A stretch of DNA of 64,000 bases from the NCBI GenBank assembly GCA_024291935.2, contig CM044315.1:49078385-49142384 (forward strand), read 5' to 3'. The notes below the pieces were generated by a model. That model had not been told where the DNA came from, made no database searches, and was given only the letters and a program-made list of their open reading frames with translations. Positions 1 to 10,656 of this stretch are shown one piece after another. The first letter of the stretch is position 1; every line of letters starts with the position of its first letter. The position numbers and the translations under genes are program-made. The DNA comes from Okapia johnstoni. Lineage: Eukaryota; Chordata; Mammalia; Artiodactyla; Giraffidae.

Positions 1-57
1 TCATATCTCCTGCATTGGCAGGCAGGTTCTTTATCACTAGCGCCATCTGGGAGGCCC
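1..57 (-). mobile_element. tRNA-derived SINE end (Bov-tA or CHR), cut by window edge
   Basis: The plus strand reads as the reverse complement of a ruminant tRNA-derived SINE head: a B-box-like stretch, then the complement of 'taaagaacctgcc', ending at a 'ccatctgggaggccc' motif. The rest of the element lies outside the window, so the family cannot be settled. Confidence 0.6.
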
Positions 58-189
58 ATCACAAAGTGCAATAAACACACTAAATAGGGAGTTATAATAA
101 AATATTCCTGGGGAGATGGGGGCTACTTTAGAGTATTAGGGGAGCTCTTGAAGTTCATGTTACTTGGTTTAAAATCTCCATGATGACAG

Positions 190-1253
190 AAAGACAGTCA
201 AACTAATTTGTAGGAGGAAGAGGACAACGCAGAGGAGAGAACATGTGCAAAGACCTTGAGACATGATGGAAAATGATGTGTTCAAAGAACAGAAAGGAGG
301 CTTGTGTAGCTAGAATATATTAAGTGGGAGAGAAGGGCAAGGAGATAAGATCAGCAGGAGAGTAAGCCTTCCCTGATACCTTTGCCATGGAAAGACAGGG
401 GGTGTTGGGTGCCATGGGTGTTGAGATTTAATGTAAGCGTGAGATCACTCTGGCTGCAGTGCAGAGCATTGGATCTGGGAGACAAAAAGGAAACTGGAAA
501 TCAAGAGCTAATGCATTAGTCTAAGCAAGAGCTAAGTGAAGCTTTAGAAGTTTGAGCTGGAGAGAAGTGATTAGGCTGGGATAAATGTTGCCAGACAGAT
601 CTTCCCAGGTGGAGCTAATGTTAAAGAACCCACCTGCCAATGCAAAAGATATGAGAGACAAGGGTTTGATCCCTGGGTCAGAAAGATTCCCTGGGGGAAG
701 GCATGGCAGCCCACTCCAATATTCTTGCCTGGAGAATTCTATGGACAGAGGAGCCTTGTGGGGTACAGTACGTAGGATCTCAAAGAGTTGTATATGACTG
801 AGGTGATTTAGCATGCAAATGTTGACAGACAGGCCTACAATATTTGCTGAAGGACTGAATGAAGGTTATATTGAAAAGAGTAAAAACATAGATGGCAATT
901 TTAGGGTTTTAGTTTGAACAGCTTCCTGGATGGTGTTGCCATTCACTGAAATGTGGACCACTGGGAAAAGAGCAAGTTTGAGAGAGAAAATCAAGAGCTT
1001 AGTTTAAGACATTAAATTTAGAGCAGTTTTTTTTAGACATCCAAATAGATCTATCTCATAAGTAGTCATAAATCTATGTCCATTATTCATGGCAGGGTCA
1101 AGATTGGAGATGTAGACTTGGAAGTCATGAGGATAGTGAAGTGATGAGGGGTCAGTAGACTGACCGCTGGATTGGGAGGACCAGAATAAGAAAGCTGGAG
1201 TGGTAGAAGGAGTATTCTGAGGGCAGGATGAATTGGGAGTTTGTGTGTGTTAT
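190..1253 (-). mobile_element. L2 LINE, 3' half of the RT region, antisense relic
   Basis: Old L2 LINE on the minus strand, covering the end of the reverse-transcriptase region. Recognisable landmarks in antisense are the 'gatcactctggctgcagtg' block (447-467), the 'gttgccattcactgaaatg' block (about 935-955) and the 'gacatccaa' block near 1036. It is full of indels and stops and encodes nothing intact. A Bov-tA splits it at 601-816. L2 died before the eutherian radiation, so this is among the oldest DNA here. Confidence 0.65.
601..816 (+). mobile_element. Bov-tA SINE inside L2
   Basis: Sense tRNA-derived head ('ttaaagaacccacctgccaa'), then the BovB-derived body ('ccactccaatattcttgcctgg', 'ccttgtggggtacagt') and a 'gacttagcatgc'-like end. 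Direct repeats aaatgttg(c/a)cagacag at 583-598 and 817-832 (15 of 16 match) are its TSD, which fixes the ends. RNA polymerase III-type non-autonomous element mobilised by BovB proteins. Confidence 0.9.
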
Positions 1254-1263
1254 TGGTGGGATT

Positions 1264-1421
1264 AGGGGTTTCCTCGGTGGTTCAAATGGTAAAGAATCTG
1301 CCTGTAATGCAGGAGACCTGGGTTTGATCCCTGGGTCAGGAAGATTCCCTGGAGAAGGGAATGGCTACCCACTCCAGCAGTCTTGCTTGGAAAATCCCAT
1401 GGATAGAGGAGTCTGGCGGGC
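1264..1421 (+). mobile_element. Bov-tA SINE, 3'-shortened
   Basis: Sense head and body up to the 'gtctggcgggct' position. It stops about 40-60 bp before the usual end. A perfect 10-bp direct repeat, tggtgggatt, at 1254-1263 and 1422-1431 brackets this short form. That suggests either a short-form insertion or a chance repeat after a 3' deletion. Confidence 0.8.
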
Positions 1422-1431
1422 TGGTGGGATT

Positions 1432-1836
1432 GATGCCTAAATTAGGATCACAGGAAGGAGGTAATGAAGTAGAGGGTAGAGGATAATATGTCAAGAAATA
1501 ATGGCTGGTCCTCGCTCTGGATGGGAAGTCACTTAGAATGACTGAAAGAACAGAGGTGGAGATGAAGACAGAGGCTCAGATGCTATAGCTGCCATAATTG
1601 AGGAGAAAGGACTGTGGTGTTCGTGGATGGAAACAATCAGGAAAGAGGGCAAGAATCACATTTTGATGACTTGCACTTTAAGGGCTCTTGGAGGAAGGAG
1701 AATAATAGCTTCGGGAACAGCAAATTGGAGCGAACAGGACATACCCTACTCCTATGCCTAAGATACAGGCCTAGGAGAGATGGGGGTGGGAAAGTTGCTA
1801 GGAAAGCAGCATCTTTGAGGGAAATCCTAGTTCCAG
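1432..1836. other. Unique or unassigned sequence
   Basis: No confident repeat or gene. The first part may still be degraded L2, continuing the element to the left. An open frame at 1614-1952 runs into the MER5A relic and has no recognisable domain, so it is treated as chance. Confidence 0.4.
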
Positions 1837-2010
1837 GTAGAACATCAGAATCCTCTTGGAGACTTGTTAAAACACAGGGTTCTGGGTCCCATCTCCAGAG
1901 TCTCAGATTCCATAAGTCTAGTGTAGGGCCTGAGAGTTTGCATTTATATTAAGTTTGCAGACAATGCTGATGCTGCTGGTCCACACAGACTACACCCTGA
2001 GAACCCACTG
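1837..2010 (-). mobile_element. MER5A (hAT-Charlie non-autonomous DNA transposon)
   Basis: Nearly complete antisense MER5A. The right end carries 'gatgctgatgctgctggtcc' followed by 'ctgagaacccactg', the complement of the family's 'cagtggttctcaa' terminus. The left part shows 'catcagaatc' and 'cttgttaaaacacag'. Old eutherian MITE mobilised by hAT transposase, with no coding capacity. Confidence 0.85.
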
Positions 2011-2855
2011 ACTTAGAGCCAGAAGGTTAGGTCCAGTTTCAGAGAAGAGACTGGGGAGATTGTTGGTGATAGACTGAACATCAGAGGATAACCTGGAAGT
2101 TTTGGAAGAACAGAAGGGGTGTGATAATAAATGAAAATCATCAACTTGGCTATCTACTGTGCCTGGGGAAATCAGAGATGTGAGCTCTCCTGGGGTCAGC
2201 TCTTGTTTTCTATGGAAGGAAGATAGTCAGGGAAGGCTTTATGGTCCACATCACTTCTATTATTTAGAATGGTGTGTGGACCTGGAGGATGGCCGGGGGC
2301 CTCCTCAGAAGCAGCTCAACATCCATGGCAGCTCCTTGAGTGGGGAGGCAGTGAAGGGGCATCTCACTAGCAATGGGATAAAATGTGGTCTCCAGACAAC
2401 TGCTCTCTCCCCTGCACAGAGGGGTTGACTCAGCAGGAGGGCAAGGCCGGTGGAAGAGCACCAGGTGGCTGAGGTCATCGGGCTCCAGGTACTGGATCAG
2501 TTGGAGCTAACAGTGATTTAAAGACAAATTAGCTTCAAAGACATTGAGCACCTGTTTTGCACAGTGACCAGTGGTGGGCACTCTCGTGGAAGGGCAAGAT
2601 TTGCCCATTAGGATTTCAAAATCCTGGAGGTACAGAAGGGAGAGAAACTTATCTAGGACTCTCTCTCTCTCGCCAGTCCCTGGGTGTGACTCCTTCTAGG
2701 CACAACTGGACCCAGGTGCTCAAGCCCTGCCATCTTGCAATCAACCTGTCTCTCTTAAATATTTCACCCATGTTGGCTTCATTTGCAGAATAGCTATCTC
2801 TTTCTGGTGGCCATCAGCAGCCCAAATTTATACCTTCTCACTCAGAAAACCCAGT
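2011..2855. other. Unique sequence, nothing recognised
   Basis: About 0.85 kb without a repeat I can name. Open frames at 2159-2428 and 2557-2793 are short and show no splice-consistent boundaries or domain, so they are not called genes. Confidence 0.4.
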
Positions 2856-3087
2856 GGGGACTTCCCTGGTGGTCAAGTGGTTAAGAAACTGCCTTGCAAT
2901 GCAGGTGACATGGGTTTGGTCCCTGGTTGGGGAACTAGGATCCCACATGCCCTGGAGTAACTGGGCCTGTGCTCCACAACTATTATACTACTGAGCCTGG
3001 ATGCCTCAACTAGAGGCACTCCATGTGCCACAAGGAAAGATCTGCATGAGGCAACTAAGACCCAATGCAACCAAATAAATAAATAAA
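2856..3087 (+). mobile_element. CHR-1-type SINE, full length
   Basis: Begins 'gggacttccctggtggtc', then 'ggttaag', 'gcaatgcagg', 'ttggggaactaggatcccac', the CHR-1 middle with 'gcctcaactagaggcactcc', and a tail of four 'aaat' repeats (about 3073-3087). Cetartiodactyl tRNA-derived SINE, inactive. Confidence 0.85.
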
Positions 3088-3162
3088 GCCATATCTTCAA
3101 ATCTAGATTCTACAACAGTGTTGTCCAATAGGGATATAATTTTTAAAATGGTGATAATAGGG

Positions 3163-3297
3163 ATTTTTCTGAAAGCCCAGGGGTTAAGACTCCACACTTT
3201 CAATGCAGGGAGTGTGGGTTTGATCCCTGGTTGGGAAAGCAAATTCCCACATACCATGTGGCACAGTCAAAAAACAAAAAAGAGAGAGAGAGAGAAA
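3163..3297 (+). mobile_element. CHR-2-type SINE with GA-rich tail
   Basis: Shorter CHR form: 'gggttaagactccac', 'tttcaatgcagg', 'ttgatccctggttggg', 'cccacataccatgtggcaca', then 'gtcaaaaaacaaaaaa' and a (GA)n run at about 3281-3296. The 5' end is diverged. Confidence 0.8.
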
Positions 3298-3514
3298 ATC
3301 CAGCAGTAAGAAACCTTCTCTTCCCTAATAGTCCCTCGTAAATTGAGGTGACCTACCAATCCCTGCACTGATCACTGTGGCTAGTGAGACAGATGCTCTG
3401 ATCTGACCTTATGTCATGTGCTCATGGCTGGAAAAGGAGGGGATGAATGGGGACTCTCTGTCACCCCACCTTAGCCACATGCATTGAAAGGGAAGAAACT
3501 GATTGCCTAAAAGA

Positions 3515-3747
3515 AATTAGGATACGTAAGGATATGCATACACTACCGTACATGAAATAGATAAACAGCAAGCATTTACGGTACAGAAAAAGGAACTGTA
3601 TTCAATATCTTAAAATAAGCAATAATGGAAAATAATTGAAAAAAGCATATAATGTATATATGTATGTGTGTAACTGAGTCACTTTGCTGTACACCTGATA
3701 TGAACACAATATTGTAAATAAACTATACTGAAATTAACAAAAAAGTA
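3515..3747 (+). mobile_element. L1 3' UTR end, sense
   Basis: Artiodactyl L1 3' end with the block 'ctttgctgtacacctgatat', then 'acaatattgtaaataaac' and an A-rich end. 5'-truncated, non-coding. Confidence 0.75.
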
Positions 3748-3774
3748 TATTCATATAAAGCAAATAGTAACCAT

Positions 3775-3905
3775 GTTTAGTGAATGTTTACTCTTTGTAA
3801 GATATGATGCTGAGAGTGCATCGTTTTATTTGATTTTCACACAGCCTGTTGAGAACAGTACTGTTATCTTCCCCATGTTACTGAAGAGCTGAGAGGTGAA
3901 GTCAG
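3775..3905 (-). mobile_element. MIR SINE, antisense
   Basis: Reads as the complement of the MIR 3' half: 'tttgatttcacac'-like and 'cagcctgttgagaacagtactgttatcttccccatgttactgaag' blocks in MIR order. Mesozoic-age tRNA-derived SINE. Confidence 0.65.
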
Positions 3906-4254
3906 TCTATAGCTGTCTATGGCTTGTGAGGGGTGGGGCGGAACCTGGAGTGAGGAGCAAGAACAAAGGGCAATGTGGATGTGTGTGGTGTGTGTTGGGG
4001 GAGGGGCAGTTCTGATAGAGGAACCCAGAGAAAGCCGGAGGTGAATGAAGGAGTGGGGTCCACAGGTAAGGCAGGACAGTGATAGGTGGCCATGGGGTGG
4101 GGGCACATTCTTAGTGGAGGGGCGGGCAGCACAGTGATACAGCCATGCCAGAAAGCAAGGCATTCCAGGATGGGAAGAGACTGTCAAAACCAAGTGCCTT
4201 GGAGCTCAGAAAACTTCAAATAAGTGACGATGGACTTAATGAGGCTTTACTGCA

Positions 4255-4700
4255 CTAAGCTGTTGCTGTCACGATCACTTACTTCCTCTGCAAACACATT
4301 AGAGCTGAGGTGGCACAAATGTTGAAGGAGAGAGAATTGGAGTCACGTGGATTATTGGTACCTCATCGACATGTTTGTGTAAATATTCATACATTTCCCA
4401 TCTGCTTTTCAATTTCACTCTGTGAATCTGGAGCATTTATTTGAAGATCCGCCCCTCTTTTCCCATAGGCAGAGTTGTGCTTAATTTTAATGAACCTGAG
4501 TAGAAAACATGTGATTATGATTCCAGCTTCAGCCATAAGAATTTTCATTTTGCTACCTCACACGAGAGTTTTAAGTAAGATTATGGGGATGAGAAATTTA
4601 CTAGGCATTTTCAGCAGTTGTGAAGCTCACAAAACCACACACTGTTTCTTTTGCTGGTGTCCTGATGGAAAGCTCTTTGGTGAATCACCAGGATCACAGT
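4255..4700. promoter_or_regulatory. Candidate conserved non-coding element A
   Basis: Unique and free of recognisable repeats, with scattered homeodomain-like cores (cttaattttaatgaa near 4480), a 'gtaaatattcat' block and retained CpGs (gtcacgatc, cacgtgg, catcgac). It resembles vertebrate enhancers in texture. This is inferred from composition only; no alignment was possible. Confidence 0.3.
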
Positions 4701-4879
4701 GTGCCAGGTATGATTAGGTCTACATGATGGATTTCTAGCTGCCCTTGAGAGGCACAACTTCCCTCTTCTGTGTAGATTTCCCTCTCTTTATTTGCCTTCA
4801 ATTGATCATAACAGCTACAATAAAACCCACTTTGCCTTAATAAAAACGAATCAGAGAGGCTCATTCTATATATTCCAAC

Positions 4880-5560
4880 CTCACTCGCCAAGTGCTGATT
4901 ATTGATCTGAAAACATGCTATGCCTTAGCCTGGTAATGTTTAGCTTTATTTCCACATTCAAGTTTCAGTAACAGCCACGATTGCGGCAGTGGAATTGCCC
5001 TAGTAGAGAGATACGATAGCAGACAGGTCAGAAAATCTATCTTGGGTCAACAATTCTTCATAATGAAAATTGCAGACACCCAAGCTTGTTCACTGAGCAG
5101 TTAGCAGATAGAGCAATGCTTTCACCTCGATATATCATATGCATAGGACTTGCTGACAATCATCGATAAACTCAATTTCTTCAGAATAGCTGATAATTAT
5201 GGCATTAAAAAATTGATTTTGCATAACCGATAGCCACATAACCAGAGCCCATTTGGTTGTCACTGCTGCAAAAGGGAAACTGACAGTGGCTTGCTGCTGC
5301 ATGCCACAGATGCCCGAAGAACTGTTCAGGAAGGTGAAACCCAAAAGCATCTAATTCTCTCCAGATGAGCCATTTTGCCAGCTCCTCCTTGTGAAGTGAG
5401 AAGTTGATATCTTGGAAGTGACAGCAAAATGACACCAAGGCCATAGCTACCTGTACTTTCATTTTGTGATTTCCATCCTCTTCAAATCACAAAGTATACA
5501 GGTTGATGAGGTCATTTTGCCAAGGGCAGGAACCACAGAGCTGCTCCAAGATGGGAACAT
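4880..5560. promoter_or_regulatory. Candidate conserved non-coding element B
   Basis: Repeat-free 0.7 kb with many intact CpGs in a CpG-poor neighbourhood (acgattgcgg near 4979, gatacgatag near 5010, catcgataaac near 5162, ataaccgatag near 5223). Dense TAAT/ATTA and octamer-like cores occur, for example gataattatgg near 5190 and attgattttgcataa near 5212. No splice-consistent open frame was found. The texture is that of a developmental enhancer; no sequence comparison was available. Confidence 0.35.
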
Positions 5561-6073
5561 CAAGCCATGTGTTCTGCCTCTTATTTTATTGTGAACAATA
5601 AACCCTGTAATATTCCATTCTATTCAGTAGAGGCTTATTGAATGTCCACATGTCTCAAGCTCTCTGCTAGGGGCACAGGTTCATGTGATTTGTATGCATC
5701 TTGTTTCTGTTCGTGTTTGAAAGTGCCATGGAGATGTTTCCTGGAATAGGCATTTCACTGTCAGCTAGATTTCTTGCTCCACTCCATGGCTGTCATGGTG
5801 TACTATTGTGTCATCTACACGCTCACACAAAGCACACACTGAGGGGGACGACTTACTGGTTGAAATTCCAGGTGCAGTAACTTGCAAGCTCTATGGAGTG
5901 GCTAGCTCAGACTCAGCAGAGGGCTGGACAGACTCAGTACAAATGTTGGGAAGGAAGATCTGACCTGGTAATCCTGTGCAAATGCACAATGAGTGAAGAA
6001 CACAGAAGTTATAGACATTTTACAAAAACAGACACAAAAACTGTTCATAGTCACCTAGAAACCACTACTATTT
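5561..6073. other. Mostly unique sequence, possible MIR/L2 scrap
   Basis: A short antisense L2/MIR-like scrap ('agaggcttattgaatgtc ... ctctctgctaggggcacagg') lies at about 5628-5680. The remainder is unassigned. Confidence 0.35.
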
Positions 6074-6089
6074 CTAATTTTGCTACTTT

Positions 6090-6574
6090 TTTTTTTTTGG
6101 CAGCATTGTGTCTTAGTTAGGGGTTTCCCTGGTGGCTCAGTGGTAAAGAACCTGCCTGCTAATGCAGGAGATGCAGAAGATGCTGGTTCGATACTTGAGT
6201 TGGGAAGATCCCCTGGAGAAGGAAATGGCAACCCACATCAGTATTCTTGCCTGGGAAATCCCATGGACAGAGAAGCCTGTCTATATATATGGGCTATATA
6301 GACCATGGGGTCACAAAGAGTTGGACACGACTGAGTGACTGAGTACAGATGCATGGGTCTTAGAGGCGGCAGGCAGGATCTTTTTGATTCATGCAGGATC
6401 TTTCATTGAGGCACATGGACTCTTTAGTGGTGCCTCTAGAGCTCTAGCGCAGGTAGGCTCAGTAGTTATGAAGTATGAGTTTAGTTGCTTCATGGCATGT
6501 GAAATCTTGGTTCCCTGACCAGGAATCCCTGCATTGCAAGGTAGATTCTTTACCACTGGACCACCAGAAAGACC
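6090..6574 (-). mobile_element. CHR SINE, antisense, interrupted by Bov-tA
   Basis: Starts with poly-T and 'ggcagcattgtgtcttag', resumes after the Bov-tA at 'gggtcttagaggcggcagg', and ends with 'accactggaccaccagaaagaccc', the complement of the CHR head. TSD of 16 bp, ctaattttgctacttt at 6074-6089 and ctatttttgctacttt at 6575-6590, with one mismatch. The nest shows the CHR is older than the Bov-tA. Confidence 0.85.
6119..6350 (+). mobile_element. Bov-tA SINE nested in CHR, with AT-rich internal expansion
   Basis: Full-length Bov-tA. Between 'gcctg' and 'gaccatgggg' (about 6276-6305), where most copies read a short 'gtgggctacagtcc', this copy carries an expanded self-complementary stretch containing tatatatat and ctatatag. 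The host CHR repeats 'gtcttag' on both sides (about 6111 and 6356), a short TSD. Confidence 0.85.
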
Positions 6575-6679
6575 CTATTTTTGCTACTTTCTGTACATGC
6601 ACCACAGAGGCACTTACACACATACTCATATCTACAAAAATGCAGCTGTGCCTATTTTATAGCTTATTTTTCCCATTGA

Positions 6680-7330
6680 AAACATACTGTGAATATATAT
6701 TCATTTATTAAGCATTTGTTATGTGCCAGGCACTCTTCTGGGCACGGAGATTTGTGAAGAAAGGAGGAAATTCCAGACTTCATGGAGGACTTATTCTAGT
6801 GGAGGTATGAAGAGAAGAGAAAATAAAGACATAAGAAGATACAATGACCACAAAGCAGGCAGATGTGATAGATGGAGCTTGAGGGACGTTTTTGTTTGGC
6901 TAGGCAGAGGGGCCCCTCCTTCAGAAAATGATATTAAGCAGCGAATCAGATGGCAAAAATAACCAGGTGTGAGAAGATCTGAAGAAGAACATAGAGAGAC
7001 CAGCTAGTGCAAGGGCTTAGAAAGAGATGGAGATTGGCAAGCTGTGGGAACAAAGAGAGGGTCCTTGCTCCTCGGGTGGGTGAGGGAGGGAAGGTGAGTA
7101 AGAGATTGAAGTAGAGAGTGAGGCAGGGACCTGGAACTTTCTACACAATTATTTCTCTGTGTGATCAGGGCCACTGGAGGATTTTAAGCAGGAGAGTAAC
7201 ATGAATGGATTTGTGTTAAACTCTCTTTCTCTCTCATACACACACATACTCCACCCCAAACTCTCCTAGAGGCAGAGTGAGAATGGATTGCAGAGAGGGG
7301 TGGATAGATAGACTGTAACTAGGGATATCA
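6680..7330 (-). mobile_element. L2 LINE 3' end, antisense
   Basis: Starts with the antisense L2 terminus 'tcatttattaagcatttgttatgtgccaggcactcttctgggcac', then 'cttattctagtgg', the 'agtgcaagggcttag' block (about 7006) and 'aagcaggagagtaacatgaatgg' (about 7190). Highly diverged. An open frame at 6723-6962 falls inside it and is not a gene. Confidence 0.65.
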
Positions 7331-7991
7331 TGCAAAAGAGGTCATTAAAGTGGTTCTGCAGAATGGTGATAATGAATTGAACCAGGGAGTTCAAGCCATT
7401 ACCCTACAGAAAGCTTGTTCATACCAACTAGTGGTATTAAGTTATTCCAAAGGTAAGTAATGTGTGGGCAGAATCCCCCAGTTGGTTCTTGGGAAGAGGG
7501 AAACAGATGTGAATCTTTGGATATTTTAATCAGGAACAAGAAACTCTTTATCCTTGAGTGCCTCTAGCAGGGTTGACATCAGAAAGAGAGAGATAAATAA
7601 GACAATGTGAGCAGAAAAAAAAAGGGGAAAGAAAGAAAGGAAAGCACCAAGGGGAGAAATTAGAAAAATAGACATCAAGCAGTTGTGAGTGGTGAGGCCA
7701 TTAGAAATTTCTGCTCCTTAGCACCTGCGAGAAAAATCATCTACCTCCTTCAACATTGTGTCATTAGTAAAATTAGCTATTTGTTAGGAATTTGCAAAGA
7801 ATGATGGAATCCAGGGACTTATTCACAGCTATAAGGGTTCTGTTGTCTGAACTGTGATAGAACTTATTAAAAGATGAAAATAAGCAGCACAGGGTCTCAG
7901 GCAGGAGCAGACACACAGAGTAACAAGACATCATCTCAGGATCTCAAATTCATTTTCCAGATAATTATACGTAAATGGTTTAATCTAGACT
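7331..7991. other. Unique sequence with purine-rich run
   Basis: No repeat family or gene recognised. A GA-rich stretch (about 7613-7660) is low complexity. Confidence 0.4.
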
Positions 7992-8002
7992 CTCATGCAC
8001 TT

Positions 8003-8135
8003 ATGGAGTAGAAAATGCTACCCACTTGAGTATTCTTGCCTGGAAAATTCCATGGACAGAGGAAACTGATGGGCTACAGTCCACAGGGTTGCAAAGAATC
8101 AGACACGACTGAGCAACTGAGCACAAATGCATGCA
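8003..8135 (+). mobile_element. Bov-A/Bov-tA SINE, 5'-truncated
   Basis: Body only: 'tattcttgcctggaaaattccatgg', 'gatgggctacagtcc', 'cagacacgactgagcaac'. TSD ctcatgcactt at 7992-8002 and ctcatacactt at 8136-8146 (10 of 11 match). Confidence 0.85.
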
Positions 8136-8414
8136 CTCATACACTTGACTCCTAATTGAAGCCAATTATAAGTAGAGAACCTGACTTTCACACTTTGCCC
8201 TACTTTGTTCGCATATCCTTTCTTCTCATCAGTGCCTTTTTCTCTTCTCATGTGTGGTTGGTTAGTAGGGTGGAAGCAGGAGAGGAGTGGGGAGAGAGAG
8301 AGATTTAGGATCTAAATGACTTCATCTTTACTTAAATGAATGTCTTCTAGGTGGGCAATATGTGTGGAAATCTTGTTTTGCCTGAAATATCTAGCTGCAA
8401 TTGGGAACATTCTT

Positions 8415-8790
8415 TTTTTTTAAAAAATTTTTTTTAATCAGTTTATTTTCTATTTTTTAACTTTAAAATATTGTATTTGTTTTGCCACACATTGACATGA
8501 ATCCACCATTGGTGTACATGTTTTCCCCTTCCAGAACCCCCCTCCCACCTCCCTCCCCATCCCATCCCTCTGGGTCATCCCGGTGCACCAGCCCCGAGCA
8601 CCCTGTATCATGCGTTGAACCTGGACTGGCAATTCGTTTCACATATGATAGTTTACATGCTTCAGTGCCATTCTCCCATATCATCCCGCCCTCGCCCTCT
8701 CCCATAGAATCCATAATACTGTTCTATTTATCTGTGTCTCTTTTGATGTCTCGCATACAGGGTTATCTTTACCGATTGACTGAATACCAT
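8415..8790 (-). mobile_element. Ruminant L1 3' UTR, antisense
   Basis: T-rich start, then 'tttgccacacattgacatgaatccacc', the pyrimidine-rich 'cccctcccacctccctcccca' block and 'ccctgtatcatgcgttgaacc'. The same 3' UTR occurs in sense in the copy at 13398-14955. Open frames on both strands here are by-products of the C-rich tract. Confidence 0.85.
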
Positions 8791-8854
8791 TCTATATTCA
8801 CAGAATAACTGTTTAATGTGGAAAAAATAATGACAGGAGTTATAGAAAGAGCAA

Positions 8855-9030
8855 ACACTTGGGTGCCTGGTGATCATGTTTGAAATCCTGGGTCTGCTAT
8901 CTCTTCTGTGACCTTGCCAGTTTATGAAACCTCTCTTTAGCTCTTGGTTTTGTCATCTGGAAAATGCAGATAGGATTACCTGTCTTGTAGAGTTGTTGCA
9001 AAGAATAGATATGATCACGGTAAAAAGTGT
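8855..9030 (+). mobile_element. MIR SINE, sense
   Basis: Order of blocks fits MIR: 'gaaatcctgggtctgctatctctt', 'gtgaccttgccag', 'ttttgtcatctggaaaatg', 'cttgtagagttgttgcaaag'. Diverged core SINE. Confidence 0.75.
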
Positions 9031-9538
9031 CACCCACCCAACGAATGGTCCATATCTCCTCTTCACTGCTTTCCACTGCTCGGGACACACCCAGTCCAGA
9101 GCTCCTTCCTCTTAGTCTCTTTCTATGTGGACACATCTACACATATGTAGACAAAACCCTTCTTTGCCTCTCTCTCTGTTGTCACCTGTCCTCTTGTCCA
9201 TGAATCCCTGCTGCTGTTCTTTGGCAGATGAAGCTGTGGGATTTCAAGTTGTCTGCTCATTGGACCACAGTATGGACCTGTCAGTTTGGTTATGGGCCAC
9301 GTAGTATGTAAATAATGACATCTCTTAAAATATTTTTAATCCTTCATCTTGATGGATGCTTTGGTGTTTCACATTTGTCTTTTGAGCAAGAAGGAAACTA
9401 ATAGTTGCTCTAGGTGACAGGATAATTACACATCAAGAGCTATGTTAGCCCCAAGACTGTGCTGAGCTGTACTGCTAAAGTCTAGAATTTTTCAAAATCC
9501 CATCCCTTTTCCCAATGATGTTAAGAGAAGATAGGTAC
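9031..9538. other. Unique sequence
   Basis: No recognisable gene or repeat. Antisense and sense open frames at 8897-9136 and 8924-9115 overlap the MIR and are rejected. Confidence 0.4.
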
Positions 9539-9705
9539 ATTTTTTAAAAATTTATTTTATTTTATGTTTTGGCCACACTTTGGGACATGTGGGATCTTAG
9601 TTCCCTGAATAAGAGTCGAACCCATGCCAGTCCCACCCCCTCCTACTCCCTGCCACCCACACTGGAAGCATACAGTCTTAACCACTGGACTGCCAGGGAA
9701 GTTCC
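9539..9705 (-). mobile_element. CHR-2-type SINE, antisense
   Basis: T-rich start, 'ttttggccacactttgggacatgtgggatcttagttccctga', and end 'cttaaccactggactgccagggaagttcc'. C-rich insertion or expansion in the middle (about 9634-9660). Confidence 0.8.
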
Positions 9706-10085
9706 AGTAGTTGCACTTTTAATTATACTTAAACACTGAATCATCAGGGAGGTGAAAATCTGTTGCTGACTGAGCCTGTTTCAAAATTACCCAGAAGTAG
9801 AGGCCCAAGAAAATGCTCTGGCCTCAGCACCAGGCAAAACAAGGCCGGTTTGATGGTGTCTAGACATGAACACATGCCTCACGTGTCCAGAAAGTCTCAC
9901 CACTAGAGGAAGAGAGCTGGTTTATAATCTTGGTTCCCTTTCCTTGTTCTTAAATCAGCATTATCTGATTGTAGTGAAATGGTCCTGAGCCTCTCACATA
10001 CTTACTGTGAAGTAGTGTGGCTGTAAAACACCCCACAGAAAGGACCCATCTAGGTAAATCTGATGAAGCCAAGTAGTGTTATAAT
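9706..10085. other. Unique sequence
   Basis: No repeat or gene recognised. Confidence 0.4.
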
Positions 10086-10312
10086 GTGTAATAATAAAAG
10101 GTAACATTTATTGAGTACTTACTACATGCCAAGCACTTTACATGCATGAATCCTCTCAACAAATTCTGTTTCCCTGTTTTACAGATGAGTAAACTGATGC
10201 ACCAAATAATTAAATGACTTCTTCAAAGTTATACAGGGGATGACTTGAAATTGACCCTAAGCAGCCTAACTCTAAATCTGTGCCAGTAGCCACAATGTTG
10301 TATTCTCTGGTA
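10086..10312 (-). mobile_element. MIR SINE, antisense, near full length
   Basis: Carries in antisense the classic blocks 'ttattgagtacttactacatgccaagcactttacatgcatgaatcctc' and 'tttacagatgagtaaactgatgc', then the head region through 'gccagtagccacaatgttgta'. Confidence 0.85.
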
Positions 10313-10324
10313 TAAACCCATGTA

Positions 10325-10475
10325 CACAGTAGAAGCCCGATAGAGTCAGGAGATCTGGGCTTAAGTGCTGCCACGTGCTTGCTGTGTGCTCACAGGCAAA
10401 TCCCGTGCACTCTCTGATGTTTTGTTATAGGAATAGTAATACTGCTTTCCCAATCTCAGAGGACAAATAACCCTA
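10325..10475 (+). mobile_element. MIR SINE, sense
   Basis: 'gtcaggagatctgggcttaagtgctgccacgtgcttgctgtgtg' followed by a degraded middle. It is adjacent to and inverted relative to the MIR at 10086-10312. Confidence 0.6.
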
Positions 10476-10656
10476 TCATTTATTAAGAATATACTATGTT
10501 CTTGGTATTTTATATACAGTTTAAATATTCCTTTAAAGTACATAAAAGGGAAGAACAATGATCTCCCTTGTGGATTAAATTTTTAAACAACATGCCCGAG
10601 ACCTGCTGGATGAAAAGCTATCTGGATGCAAAGCCTACCCTCTTTCTAGGATGTGT

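Noticed and set aside
8482..8808. Proline-rich 108-codon open frame
   Set aside because: Produced by the C-rich antisense L1 3' UTR.
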